This document shows, piece by piece, positions 1 through 6,326 of a stretch of 15,855 nt of DNA (its first letter is position 1; each line of letters begins with the position of its first letter). The stretch is taken from contig DATDMG010000180.1 in NCBI GenBank assembly GCA_036518955.1, forward strand, positions 1 to 15,855. The letters are read 5' to 3'. A model generated the notes under the pieces. That model was not told where the DNA came from. It did no database searches and saw only the letters and a list, made by a program, of their open reading frames with translations. The position numbers and the translations under genes were made by a program. The DNA is from DATDMG01 sp036518955 (GTDB taxonomy: Bacteria; Actinomycetota; Actinomycetes; Actinomycetales; Kineosporiaceae).

Positions 1-1
1 G

Positions 2-106
2 GTGGCGGTGGACGGCGACCGCGGCGAGGTGCTCGCCGGCGCCCCGCCGACCTCCGAGGCGAGCGCCGGTCACCGCGCCGGGGGTCACCGCGTCGGCGGC
101 GGCTGA
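2..106 (+). CDS. C-terminal end of a truncated gene, possibly a PEP-utilising enzyme mobile domain
   Basis: An open frame enters from the left edge and ends at TGA 104-106, giving 34 residues. It starts VAVDGDRGEVLAGAPP, then becomes a low-complexity Gly/His/Arg tail. The VDGxxGEVxAGxxP pattern resembles the segment that closes the phosphohistidine (mobile) domain of pyruvate phosphate dikinase and PEP-synthase-like proteins, where a short tail may follow. That resemblance is from memory of the family, and the fragment is too short to prove it. The gene converges on the aminotransferase at 187-1572. It could also be a chance open frame in high-GC DNA. Confidence 0.4.
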   Translation: MAVDGDRGEVLAGAPPTSEASAGHRAGGHRVGGG

Positions 107-154
107 CGCCGGTGTGCCGCGACTCGGCCTGATGCCTGTCCGGTTGCCCGGCGC

Positions 155-184
155 GCCAGGCCCCGGTCAGCCAGGCCCCGGTCA
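155..184. repeat. Perfect 15-bp tandem duplication between convergent genes
   Basis: GCCAGGCCCCGGTCA occurs twice head to tail (155-169 and 170-184). It ends 2 bp before the stop codon of the aminotransferase at 187. It lies where two convergent transcripts would end. It is most likely a recent slippage duplication, and no function is evident. Confidence 0.8.
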
Positions 185-186
185 GA

Positions 187-1572
187 TCACGACGTCAGGT
201 CATCGGCCAGCTCGTCGAAGGCCGCGATGAAGACGTCGCAGTCCTCGACGGTGTGCTGCACCGAGAGGGTCCACTCCTCCTCCCGGCCCGGCGTCATGAA
301 GACGCCCCGGTTCAGGTTGTAGAGCCAGGCGAGGTCGGCCAACTCGCCGTCCTGGTGCTGCTTGAACGACTCGTAGTCGACGATCTTCTCGGGAGCGAAC
401 GTGACGCAGCCCTTGGAGGCGACGCCGATCGCGTAGCCCGGCAGGTTGTAGCGGTTCACCACGGCCTGGCAGCCGGTCACCAGGTGCTCGTTGAGCGCGT
501 CCAGGTGCGCGTAGGCCTCCGGCGTCAGTACCTCGAGCAGGCTGGCCCGGGCCGCTGCCACGCCGAGCGGGTTCCCGTTGTAGGTGCCCACCTGGTAGAC
601 GGATCCGTCCTCGACGACCTCGAACACCTCCTGGGTGCCTCCGATCGCGCCCATGGGCAGCCCGGCACCCAGGGCCTTGGCCAGCGTGACCATGTCGGGC
701 CGGACGCCGAACCGTTCGGTGGCGCCGCCGGCGGCGATACACAGCCCGGTCTTGACCTCATCGAAGATCAGGACGATGCCACGCTTCCGGGTGATCTCGC
801 GGACGGCCTCCAGGTAGCCCGGCTCCGGGAGCACGATCCCGAGGTTCATCATCGCGGCTTCCATGATCACGCAGGCTGGCGGGCGCCCTTCGGCGACGAG
901 CCTGTCGATCCGGCGTTCCATCGCCTCGGCGTCGTTGAACGGCACCGGGACCGTCAGGTTCGCCACGGACTGCGGGATGCCCTGGCCGTAGGGCAGCGAC
1001 GCGAGGTCGTCGCGGTCCCCGATCTGGTCGTACGCGACGCCGATCGACACCATCACGTAGTCGTGGTGCCCGTGGTAGGAGCCGAAGATCTTGACGATGG
1101 TGTCCCGGCCGGTCCTGGCGCGGGCGATCCGGATCGCGTCCATGGTGGCCTCGGAGCCGGAGTTCACGTAGCGCCAACGAGGCATCCCGAACCGCCGCTT
1201 GAGCTCCTCCGCGACCACGACCGCGTCCTCGGTGGGCGCGGCGAAGTGGGTGCCGAGGTCGAGCCGGTCGCGCACGGCCCGGGAGACGGCCGGGTGGGCG
1301 TGCCCCTGGACCATCGAGCCGAACCCGTTGTGGAAGTCCACCATCCGGTTCCCGTCGACGTCCCAGACGTGTGCGCCCCGGCCGTGGTCCAGATAGATGG
1401 GCCAGGGGGAGCGCGCCTGGTAGGACGACGCCACGCCGCCCGCCAGCGTGTGCCGGGCCCGCTCGTACAGCGCCGCCGATCCGCCGGTGCGGGCGTCGAG
1501 CCTCGCCGACTCCCGAGCGGTCAACTCGCGGATCCGAGACCTGTCCAGGGCCACTGGGGTGCGCGTGCTCAT
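187..1572 (-). CDS. Class III PLP-dependent aminotransferase, glutamate-1-semialdehyde aminomutase-like
   Basis: This 461-aa cytosolic enzyme is predicted to transfer an amino group using pyridoxal phosphate. Visible family features are SGSEA at 138-142 (phosphate-binding region), SYHGHHD at 165-171, DEVKTG at 271-276 with Asp271 contacting the PLP ring nitrogen, and LAKALGAGLP with the Schiff-base lysine at Lys299. GTYNGNPLG follows at 329-337, where true HemL usually has GTLSGNP. It is about 30 residues longer than HemL, and the motifs deviate (DEVKTG and GTYNGNP in place of the usual HemL forms). I therefore call it a secondary GSAM-like aminotransferase rather than the tetrapyrrole enzyme, and the substrate is unknown. 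The start at 1572 is chosen because GAGGAG lies 8 nt upstream; an open frame continues to 1674 without a better site. No convincing promoter was found in the 197 bp upstream. Confidence 0.9.
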   Translation of the reverse strand: MSTRTPVALDRSRIRELTARESARLDARTGGSAALYERARHTLAGGVASSYQARSPWPIYLDHGRGAHVWDVDGNRMVDFHNGFGSMVQGHAHPAVSRAVRDRLDLGTHFAAPTEDAVVVAEELKRRFGMPRWRYVNSGSEATMDAIRIARARTGRDTIVKIFGSYHGHHDYVMVSIGVAYDQIGDRDDLASLPYGQGIPQSVANLTVPVPFNDAEAMERRIDRLVAEGRPPACVIMEAAMMNLGIVLPEPGYLEAVREITRKRGIVLIFDEVKTGLCIAAGGATERFGVRPDMVTLAKALGAGLPMGAIGGTQEVFEVVEDGSVYQVGTYNGNPLGVAAARASLLEVLTPEAYAHLDALNEHLVTGCQAVVNRYNLPGYAIGVASKGCVTFAPEKIVDYESFKQHQDGELADLAWLYNLNRGVFMTPGREEEWTLSVQHTVEDCDVFIAAFDELADDLTS

Positions 1573-1690
1573 GGTGATGCTCCTCGCTCGCCGGGTGCGC
1601 CGTGGACGAGCCTGCCGTCGTCCTGGGGCAGTCTGGCGTAGCGGGTAGTGCCCTGTCATCAGGCGGGGCATCACGCGCAGTCACGAGTAG

Positions 1691-1712
1691 CGCAAGCCGC
1701 GCGCGGATTGCG
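1691..1712. promoter_or_regulatory. 22-bp near-perfect palindrome between two minus-strand genes
   Basis: Arms CGCAA and TTGCG flank a CCGCGCGCGG core, and 20 of 22 positions are self-complementary. It lies 58 nt after the stop codon of the small gene at 1770-2015 and about 118 nt before the aminotransferase start. It could be a transcription terminator for the first gene or an operator for the second. There is no T tract. Confidence 0.45.
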
Positions 1713-1769
1713 TGACGCATGGTGACTGGATGGCGCGACCGGACCATGGGCGGTGCGGTGCGCCCGGGG

Positions 1770-2015
1770 TCACTCCATCCAGGTGGGCTTCGGGATGTAG
1801 CGGTAACGGCCCCACGGGGCGGTCATGGTCACCACGGTGGACCGCACCTGCGTCACCGGGTGGCGCAGGTAGATCGTGGTGTCCCAGTCGGTGGAGATCT
1901 TTCCGTCCGGATAGGTTCTGGCGCCGTAGTGGCTGCACAGTTCCTCGTGGGTGCCGTGGAACGCGCCGACGACCTGGCCCCAGGTGTCGATCTCCACCCA
2001 TTCGATCCCGCTCAC
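1770..2015 (-). CDS. Small hypothetical protein, 81 aa
   Basis: I do not recognise this protein. It is rich in Trp, Tyr, Thr and His (GIEWVEIDTWGQ, DWDTTIYLRHP, PWGRYRYIP), with alternating polar and hydrophobic runs that suggest a small beta-rich soluble domain. There is no signal peptide or membrane segment. The GTG start at 2015 is chosen because a TACAGT -10 element sits exactly 6 nt before it, the layout expected of a leaderless mRNA. An upstream TTG at 2069 or GTG at 2066 would add up to 18 residues, but neither has a ribosome-binding site. The gene points the same way as the aminotransferase, 197 bp away, and diverges from the conservon. Confidence 0.6.
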   Translation of the reverse strand: MSGIEWVEIDTWGQVVGAFHGTHEELCSHYGARTYPDGKISTDWDTTIYLRHPVTQVRSTVVTMTAPWGRYRYIPKPTWME

Positions 2016-2021
2016 TGTTGG

Positions 2022-2027
2022 ACTGTA
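2022..2027 (-). promoter_or_regulatory. -10 element placed for a leaderless transcript of the 81-aa gene
   Basis: Read on the minus strand this is TACAGT followed by CCAACA and then the GTG start codon. A TANNNT hexamer ending 6 nt before a start codon with no Shine-Dalgarno sequence is the usual leaderless promoter layout in actinobacteria. No clear -35 was seen. Confidence 0.45.
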
Positions 2028-2177
2028 GCCCGGGGCCCTCACCGCCGGCCAGTGATGATCGATCACCAAATGTGTGATCTGCGGCGACTCTCGGCCGCCG
2101 GTGACCTTTCTCCGGCCGTCCGACGGCGACGTGCCCGGCCTTGACCCCGCGCCATCTCCCCCGCCGACTCCCGAACT

Positions 2178-2194
2178 AACTACTCAGGGTAGTT
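2178..2194. promoter_or_regulatory. 17-bp palindrome overlapping a -35 element (candidate operator)
   Basis: Arms AACTAC (2178-2183) and GTAGTT (2189-2194) are exact reverse complements, with one further matching pair in the 5-nt centre. The right arm runs into the TTGGCC -35 at 2193-2198. A dimeric regulator bound here would contact or block RNA polymerase at the distal conservon promoter. Confidence 0.45.
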
Positions 2195-2222
2195 GGCCGC
2201 GTGGTTGATGATTACCTATAGT
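2193..2222 (+). promoter_or_regulatory. Promoter P1 of the conservon: TTGGCC-18-TATAGT
   Basis: The -10 TATAGT (2217-2222) is near consensus. The -35 TTGGCC is 18 bp upstream. The element sits in the AT-rich island and reads toward the conservon. The predicted transcript start is near 2229, which gives a 5' leader of about 200 nt. Confidence 0.5.
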
Positions 2223-2224
2223 AC

Positions 2225-2252
2225 TTGTGATGTTTCTTTGCGTTGCTACAGT
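2225..2252 (+). promoter_or_regulatory. Promoter P2 of the conservon: TTGTGA-16-TACAGT
   Basis: TTGTGA (2225-2230) and TACAGT (2247-2252) are 16 bp apart and in the same direction as P1, which implies tandem promoters about 30 bp apart. Either or both could be active. Confidence 0.45.
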
Positions 2253-2333
2253 GGTTCAAAGAGTCCCTCAATGCGACTTTCGGTAATACCCTTGACACGT
2301 TGAGGCGACTGGTGGAAGGAATGACCAGCGTCA

Positions 2334-2356
2334 GTACGTCACGATCGGTGACGTAC
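2334..2356. promoter_or_regulatory. Perfect 9-bp inverted repeat (candidate operator or leader hairpin)
   Basis: GTACGTCAC (2334-2342) and GTGACGTAC (2348-2356) are exact reverse complements around GATCG. The site is downstream of P1 and P2 and about 80 nt before the first conservon ORF. It could be an operator acting as a roadblock, or a stem-loop in the leader RNA. Confidence 0.55.
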
Positions 2357-2436
2357 GTCGCGGCCGGACGGGCTCGCGGCGGATCCAGCTTTGGCTGCGC
2401 GGGGCCATCGGCGCCGCACACCCGGTAAGGAGCGCG

Positions 2437-2715
2437 TTGGCTGTGTACCGGCCGATCGGCCTGGCGGCTGTGGGCACGTCGCCCCTCGACGCAGGCAGGG
2501 CGAGCGCCTGTCCCGACCGGCGGCGAGCGGCCGCCGACCGGCTGCGACTCGCGGAGAACCTCACGACCCGACTCGACGCCGCCGTGCACGGCCCGGAGCA
2601 GGGGGCCGCCGACGGAACGCCGATCGATCCGGATGGCGCCCCGCGCACCGGCGCGGAGGGCCTCGCCGTCGAGCTCGCCAGCTGGTTGTGGAGCGGGGAG
2701 GTGAGCCTGGGATGA
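2437..2715 (+). CDS. Small conservon-leading protein, 92 aa, coupled to cvnA
   Basis: I do not recognise this protein, and it is not one of the standard conservon components. It has an Arg/Ala-rich segment predicted as helix (RRRAAADRLRLAENLTTRLDAA, about residues 28-49), a Pro/Gly/Asp-rich linker, then a hydrophobic helix-like end (LAVELASWLWSGEVSLG). It has no signal peptide. Codons are G/C-ending as in its neighbours. AAGGAG at 2427-2432 precedes TTG 2437 by 4 nt and GTG 2443 by 10 nt, so either may be the start. Its TGA overlaps the cvnA ATG as ATGA, so the two are probably translationally coupled. It may be a small partner or regulator of the kinase. Confidence 0.6.
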   Translation: MAVYRPIGLAAVGTSPLDAGRASACPDRRRAAADRLRLAENLTTRLDAAVHGPEQGAADGTPIDPDGAPRTGAEGLAVELASWLWSGEVSLG

Positions 2716-5408
2716 CGACGCCGTTCGATCCGCCCGATGCCCCGGGCTCGCGGTCGTCCTCGTCGCTGCCGTCGTTCGTACCGTTGCGGACCGGCACCTG
2801 GCGGTCCGCGGGCGACGCGGAGCGGGTCGGGCAGCACCCCGTCCAGCAGCCCTACGCCTCGCCCGACCGCGACCGGCGGGCGGGTGCCAACGGCCGGTCC
2901 GACCCGGCCGGGCCGACCCGGCAGGCCGACCCGCGATCCGGCTCCGCCGACCCGCGATCCGGCTCCGCCGGCGCCGCAGACCCGCGATCCGGCTCCGCCG
3001 GCCGGGCCGGGAACGGCGTCGGCAGCGCTGACGGCTCCCCTCCGGAGGCCTCGCCGAGCCGGCCGGACACCCCTCGCGCGGGCGGGCACCGGCGCCTTGC
3101 CGGCAGCCTGCCGGACCCGCACCAGGGCGCCCACGGCCGGTCGAGGCCGCGCCGTCCCGGTCCCCGGCTCCGGCCGACCATCGGGCTCAAGCTGGGCCTG
3201 CTGACCGGGTCGCTCGTCGTCGTCCTCGCCGCGTCGTCGGCGGTGCTCCTGAACGAGAACCGGGTCACCTCCGACGAGTACCACCGGGTGCTCGCCCGGG
3301 AGAGCCGGCAGGCGGTGCTCGTCCTGCAGCTGCAGGAGGCCTTCAAGCAGCAGGTCCAGGAGTGGAAGGACATCCTGCTGCGCGGCATGAACCCGGTGGA
3401 TCTGCAGACCTACACCACGAAGTTCCGGCAGCAGAAGGCCGTCGTCAACGGCTTCGACGCCGAGTTGCGCAAGGGTGAGCCGGATCCGGCCCTGCGGGCG
3501 CAGCTGGACCGCTGGGGCCAACTGGAGCGGGCGACCGACAGCGCCTACGACCAGGCCCTGCAGATCGTCGATGCCTCCAAGGGCCAGAACTGGCACGAGG
3601 CCGACACCCTGGTCCGCGGGATCGACCGGCCGCCGACGGCCCTGCTCAGCCAGATCGTCGCGGACCGACAGCGGATCGTCAACGATCGGGTCCGAGCGGT
3701 CGAGACCGCTGTGCAGCAGCGGCAGCGGATCACCCTGATCGCGTCCGGCCTGTTGCTGCTGGTGCTGATCATCGCCATGGTCCTCGCCGTGCACCGGATC
3801 GTGCGGCCGGTCCGCAACCTCACCCAGGACGCCCTCGACGTGGCGGAGCACCGGCTCCCCGGTGCGATCGACACCATCCGCGCCCTGGACGCCGGCGAGC
3901 CCGCCCCGGCCCTGCCGCCGCTCCGGACCGCTACCTCGGACGAGCTCAGAGACCTCGGCCTGGCGATCACCAGCCTGCAGGACAACGCGCTCCGGCTCGC
4001 GGTGGAGCAGTACCGCGCCGAGCGCGAGACCGCTGACATGCTGATCAACCTCGGCCGGCGCAACCAGAACCTGCTGAGCCGCATGCTCGGCTATGTCACC
4101 GAGCTGGAGCGCCGCGAGCAGGATCCCGACGTCCTCGCCCAGCTGTTCCAGCTCGACCACGCCGCGACCCGCATCCGACGCAACGCGGAGAGCATGCTGG
4201 TGCTGGCGGGCGCGGCCCAGACCCGGACGTGGTCGCGGCCGGTCCCGGTCATCGACGTCATCCGGGCCGCGCTGTCCGAGGTGGAGGAGTACACCCGCGT
4301 CGACCTGCACCACGTGGAGGACGCGCTGGTCCTCGGCACCGTCGTGGCCGACGTCGTCCACCTGGTCGCCGAGCTGGTCGAGAACGCGGCGCACTTCTCG
4401 CCGCCCACCACCCAGGTGACCGTGATCGGGCAGCGCGTGCGGGACGGCTACCGGCTCCGCGTGATGGACCAGGGCGTCGGGATGACGCGCCGCGAGCTCG
4501 ACGAGGCGAACCAACGGATCAACCGCTCCGACGCCATCGGGTGGTCCGACACCAAGCTCCTCGGACTGTACGTGGTGGGCCGGCTGACCCGACGGCGGGG
4601 CCTGCACGTGACGCTGGAACCGTCCGCCGGACGCGGGATCACCGCCTCGATCCTGCTGCCGCCGGCCGTGCTCGCCGGTACGTCCGGCGGCACGACGGCG
4701 GGGGCCGCGGCCAACGGCAGCCCGGTCGGGACGGGCGTGCGGCCGGCCATCGCCTCCGGGCCGGTCTCGATGGCCGCGGCGTCGCCGTCCGCGACCGCCC
4801 TGCTCGACCCGGTGCAGCCCAGGGTGGAGGTGGTGACCAGTCTCGAGGTCGTGCGCGGCACCGATCCGGACGCCGACCGCCCGGCGGACCGCCGGTTCGA
4901 CCGGGGGTACGGCGGGGGGTACGGCGGGGGGTACGGCGGGGGGTACGGCCGGGAGGCCGGTCGTGGGTACGACCGGGAGTACGGCCGGGGCTTCGATCGG
5001 GGGCTCGGCCCCGGCGGACCGGGCGCCCCGCGCCAGGAGGCCCCGGTGCCCCGGGTGGATCCCGTCGTGCCGGTGGACGGCATCCCGGACCCGGTCACCG
5101 GCACCGGTCCGGGGAACCGACCGGCACAGGTCGCGCCCGCCGCACCTCCCGACGCGGCGCCCGCCGTCCCGCGCCGGGTCCGAGGTGCCCAGCTGCCCGA
5201 TCTCGGGCCCACTGACGACCCGGTGGTGGCCCGGCCGGACGACGGGCCCGGCGGGCCCGACGCGCTGCGCTGGCAGCTGCGCAGCTTCCAGCTCGACGTC
5301 CAGGCGGCGCGCCGGGCGATCGCCGAGGCCGGTCACGCGGACGGCGCGCGGGCCCGGTACGACGGTCAGTCCGATCCGAACCAGCGACCCCCGGAGAGCA
5401 ACCGATGA
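2712..5408 (+). CDS. cvnA: Conservon sensor histidine-kinase-like protein (CvnA)
   Basis: This is an 898-aa membrane sensor. Residues 1-155 are a disordered cytoplasmic tail with ADPRSGSA repeats. Transmembrane helix 1 is about 157-180, an extracytoplasmic helical sensor region follows (about 181-338), transmembrane helix 2 is about 340-361, and HAMP is about 362-425. The phosphoacceptor-type helices contain LDHAATRIRRNAESMLVLAG (His483). The ATPase domain has an N box (ELVENAAHFSPP, Asn558), a G1 box (DQGVGM, 586-591) and a G2-like box (LLGLYVVGR). The C-terminal 250 residues are low complexity with a Tyr-Gly repeat. The order cvnA-B-C-D defines a conservon, in which the kinase forms a complex with the roadblock, DUF742 and GTPase proteins. 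The start ATG 2712 follows GGGGAGG by 10 nt, and the end overlaps cvnB by ATGA. Autokinase activity is inferred, not shown. Confidence 0.93.
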   Translation: MTTPFDPPDAPGSRSSSSLPSFVPLRTGTWRSAGDAERVGQHPVQQPYASPDRDRRAGANGRSDPAGPTRQADPRSGSADPRSGSAGAADPRSGSAGRAGNGVGSADGSPPEASPSRPDTPRAGGHRRLAGSLPDPHQGAHGRSRPRRPGPRLRPTIGLKLGLLTGSLVVVLAASSAVLLNENRVTSDEYHRVLARESRQAVLVLQLQEAFKQQVQEWKDILLRGMNPVDLQTYTTKFRQQKAVVNGFDAELRKGEPDPALRAQLDRWGQLERATDSAYDQALQIVDASKGQNWHEADTLVRGIDRPPTALLSQIVADRQRIVNDRVRAVETAVQQRQRITLIASGLLLLVLIIAMVLAVHRIVRPVRNLTQDALDVAEHRLPGAIDTIRALDAGEPAPALPPLRTATSDELRDLGLAITSLQDNALRLAVEQYRAERETADMLINLGRRNQNLLSRMLGYVTELERREQDPDVLAQLFQLDHAATRIRRNAESMLVLAGAAQTRTWSRPVPVIDVIRAALSEVEEYTRVDLHHVEDALVLGTVVADVVHLVAELVENAAHFSPPTTQVTVIGQRVRDGYRLRVMDQGVGMTRRELDEANQRINRSDAIGWSDTKLLGLYVVGRLTRRRGLHVTLEPSAGRGITASILLPPAVLAGTSGGTTAGAAANGSPVGTGVRPAIASGPVSMAAASPSATALLDPVQPRVEVVTSLEVVRGTDPDADRPADRRFDRGYGGGYGGGYGGGYGREAGRGYDREYGRGFDRGLGPGGPGAPRQEAPVPRVDPVVPVDGIPDPVTGTGPGNRPAQVAPAAPPDAAPAVPRRVRGAQLPDLGPTDDPVVARPDDGPGGPDALRWQLRSFQLDVQAARRAIAEAGHADGARARYDGQSDPNQRPPESNR
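2928..3000 (+). repeat. Three in-frame copies encoding DPRSGSA in the CvnA N-terminal tail
   Basis: Near-identical 21-bp units begin at 2928, 2949 and 2979; the last is offset by an extra 9 bp. They encode ADPRSGSA three times at residues 72-96. The reading frame is kept, so they expand the disordered cytoplasmic tail in front of transmembrane helix 1. Confidence 0.85.
4908..4949 (+). repeat. 12-bp tandem repeat encoding YGGG in the CvnA C-terminal tail
   Basis: TACGGCGGGGGG is repeated three times without error, followed by a partial fourth copy. It encodes RGYGGGYGGGYGGGYGR at about residues 731-747, and further RGYDREYGRGFDRG motifs follow. It is a Tyr/Gly/Arg-rich, probably disordered segment prone to length variation by slippage. 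Confidence 0.9.
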
Positions 5409-5839
5409 GCATCGAGTTCCAGGAACTGAGCAGCGGCGTCCGGGACGTGAACTGGCTGCTGGACAACTTCGTGCACCACACGACAGGAGTGGAACAGGCC
5501 GTGGCGGTGTCCTCGGACGGGTTGCTGATGGCAGTCTCGGCGCACCTGCTCCGGTCCGACGCGGACAAGCTCGCTGCGATGATCTCCGGGCTCACCAGCC
5601 TGGCGTTCAGTGCGAGCCGGTTGCTGACCAAGGGCGCGCTGCGGCAGGTGATCACGGAGTTCAACAACGGCTTCCTGCTGGTGTCGTCCATCAGCGGGGG
5701 GTCCTGCCTCGGGGTGATCACGGCGGCCGACTGCGATCTGGGGCTCGTCGGCTACGAGGCCACCATGCTCGTACAACGCATCGGAGCACTCCTGACGCCT
5801 GAGCTCGTGATCGAGCTCAAGGCCAGCCTGGTGCTGTGA
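5405..5839 (+). CDS. cvnB: Roadblock/LC7-domain protein (CvnB)
   Basis: This 144-aa soluble protein has one roadblock/LC7 domain over almost its full length. The family, related to MglB, binds small Ras-like GTPases and modulates their nucleotide state. Typical features are LDNFVHHTTGVEQAVAVSSDGLLMA (residues 19-43), the DADKLAAMISGLTSLA helix, and the central strands FNNGFLLVSSISGGSCLGVI. The ATG overlaps the cvnA stop as ATGA, with GGAGAG 6 nt upstream, so it is translated together with the kinase. Its expected partner is the GTPase encoded at 6310-6981. Confidence 0.95.
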   Translation: MSIEFQELSSGVRDVNWLLDNFVHHTTGVEQAVAVSSDGLLMAVSAHLLRSDADKLAAMISGLTSLAFSASRLLTKGALRQVITEFNNGFLLVSSISGGSCLGVITAADCDLGLVGYEATMLVQRIGALLTPELVIELKASLVL

Positions 5840-5855
5840 GCGAGCGGGCGATGCC

Positions 5856-6326
5856 GTGAGTCGCTGGGACGACGAACCGACCGACGACGAGCCGCTCGGC
5901 CGGCCGTACCTGACGGGCGTCGGCGCGCGCCCGGACTTCGCGCCCCGGCGGCACGACGACCGGGCGGCGCCGGTGACGTACGAGCATCACCAGGGCGAGG
6001 TCCGCCCGTACCTGCTCACCGGTGGCCGCACGTCGCCGCGCGGGGCCGCGGTGGCGATGGAGACCGTCGTCCAGGCCACCGGGCTCCCGCTCACCCGCCG
6101 GCCGGACGCCGCCGGGCTGGAGCGCGCGCGGATCCTGCGGTTGTGCGACCGCCCCTGCTCGGCGGCCGAGGTGGCCGCCCGGCTGCATCTCCCCCTGCAG
6201 GTCGCCCTCGTGCTGGTGACCGACCTGGTGGCGGAGGGACTGCTCGACGCGACCGGGGTCGGCCTCACCCAGGCCGACGACGTGCTCTTCCTGGAAAGGC
6301 TGATCGCCGGTGTCGCCGCACTCTGA
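5856..6326 (+). CDS. cvnC: DUF742 winged-helix protein (CvnC)
   Basis: This 156-aa protein matches the DUF742 family found third in conservons. It has a charged N-terminal tail (residues 1-40), the diagnostic VRPYLLTGGRT at 49-59, and a winged-helix-like segment ARILRLCDRPCSAAEVAARL to EGLLDA (about 91-132). Family members are thought to link the kinase/GTPase complex to downstream targets, but the biochemical role is not settled. The GTG start at 5856 is 16 nt after cvnB and has only a weak purine-rich site, which suggests coupling to cvnB. An ATG at 5851 is in another frame and stops after two codons. Its end overlaps cvnD by 17 nt. Confidence 0.93.
   Translation: MSRWDDEPTDDEPLGRPYLTGVGARPDFAPRRHDDRAAPVTYEHHQGEVRPYLLTGGRTSPRGAAVAMETVVQATGLPLTRRPDAAGLERARILRLCDRPCSAAEVAARLHLPLQVALVLVTDLVAEGLLDATGVGLTQADDVLFLERLIAGVAAL

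Larger units (their letters stand above)
2016..2436. other. 421-bp intergenic region upstream of the conservon, with an AT-rich island
   Basis: This stretch lies between the minus-strand small gene and the conservon. Its middle (about 2200-2310) is strikingly AT-rich against the surrounding DNA. It holds two promoter candidates (2193-2222 and 2225-2252), an isolated consensus -35 (TTGACA, 2292-2297) with no matching -10, and two palindromes (2178-2194 and 2334-2356). An ATG-initiated 35-codon frame (2321-2428) ends in TAA inside the Shine-Dalgarno sequence of the next gene. Its own SD abuts its start codon, so I do not call it a gene. Confidence 0.7.

Noticed and set aside
253..1641. A long open frame of 462 codons on the plus strand opposite the aminotransferase
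   Set aside because: It is antisense to a gene with clear motifs and is Val/His/Asp/Gly-rich, as expected from the complement of high-GC codons. It has no recognisable domain.
2321..2428. A 35-codon ORF before the small conservon gene
   Set aside because: Its purine-rich site directly abuts the ATG, the sequence contains the perfect inverted repeat, and the protein is Ser/Gly/Arg low complexity. It is kept only as a possible leader.
2391..2711. Upstream extension of cvnA by 107 codons
   Set aside because: The ATG at 2712 has a good SD site and overlaps the preceding ORF as ATGA. The extension would lie over that ORF in another frame.
2928..3000. CRISPR-like array
   Set aside because: Only three units with 0-9 bp between them, in frame within a coding region. 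It is a protein repeat, not repeats with spacers.
4229..5215. A 328-codon frame inside cvnA on the same strand
   Set aside because: It is a +1 shadow rich in Arg/Gly/Pro, while the cvnA frame carries the ATPase motifs.
2331..5336. A 1001-codon open frame on the minus strand opposite cvnA
   Set aside because: It mirrors cvnA codon positions, has no family motifs, and is a high-GC shadow.
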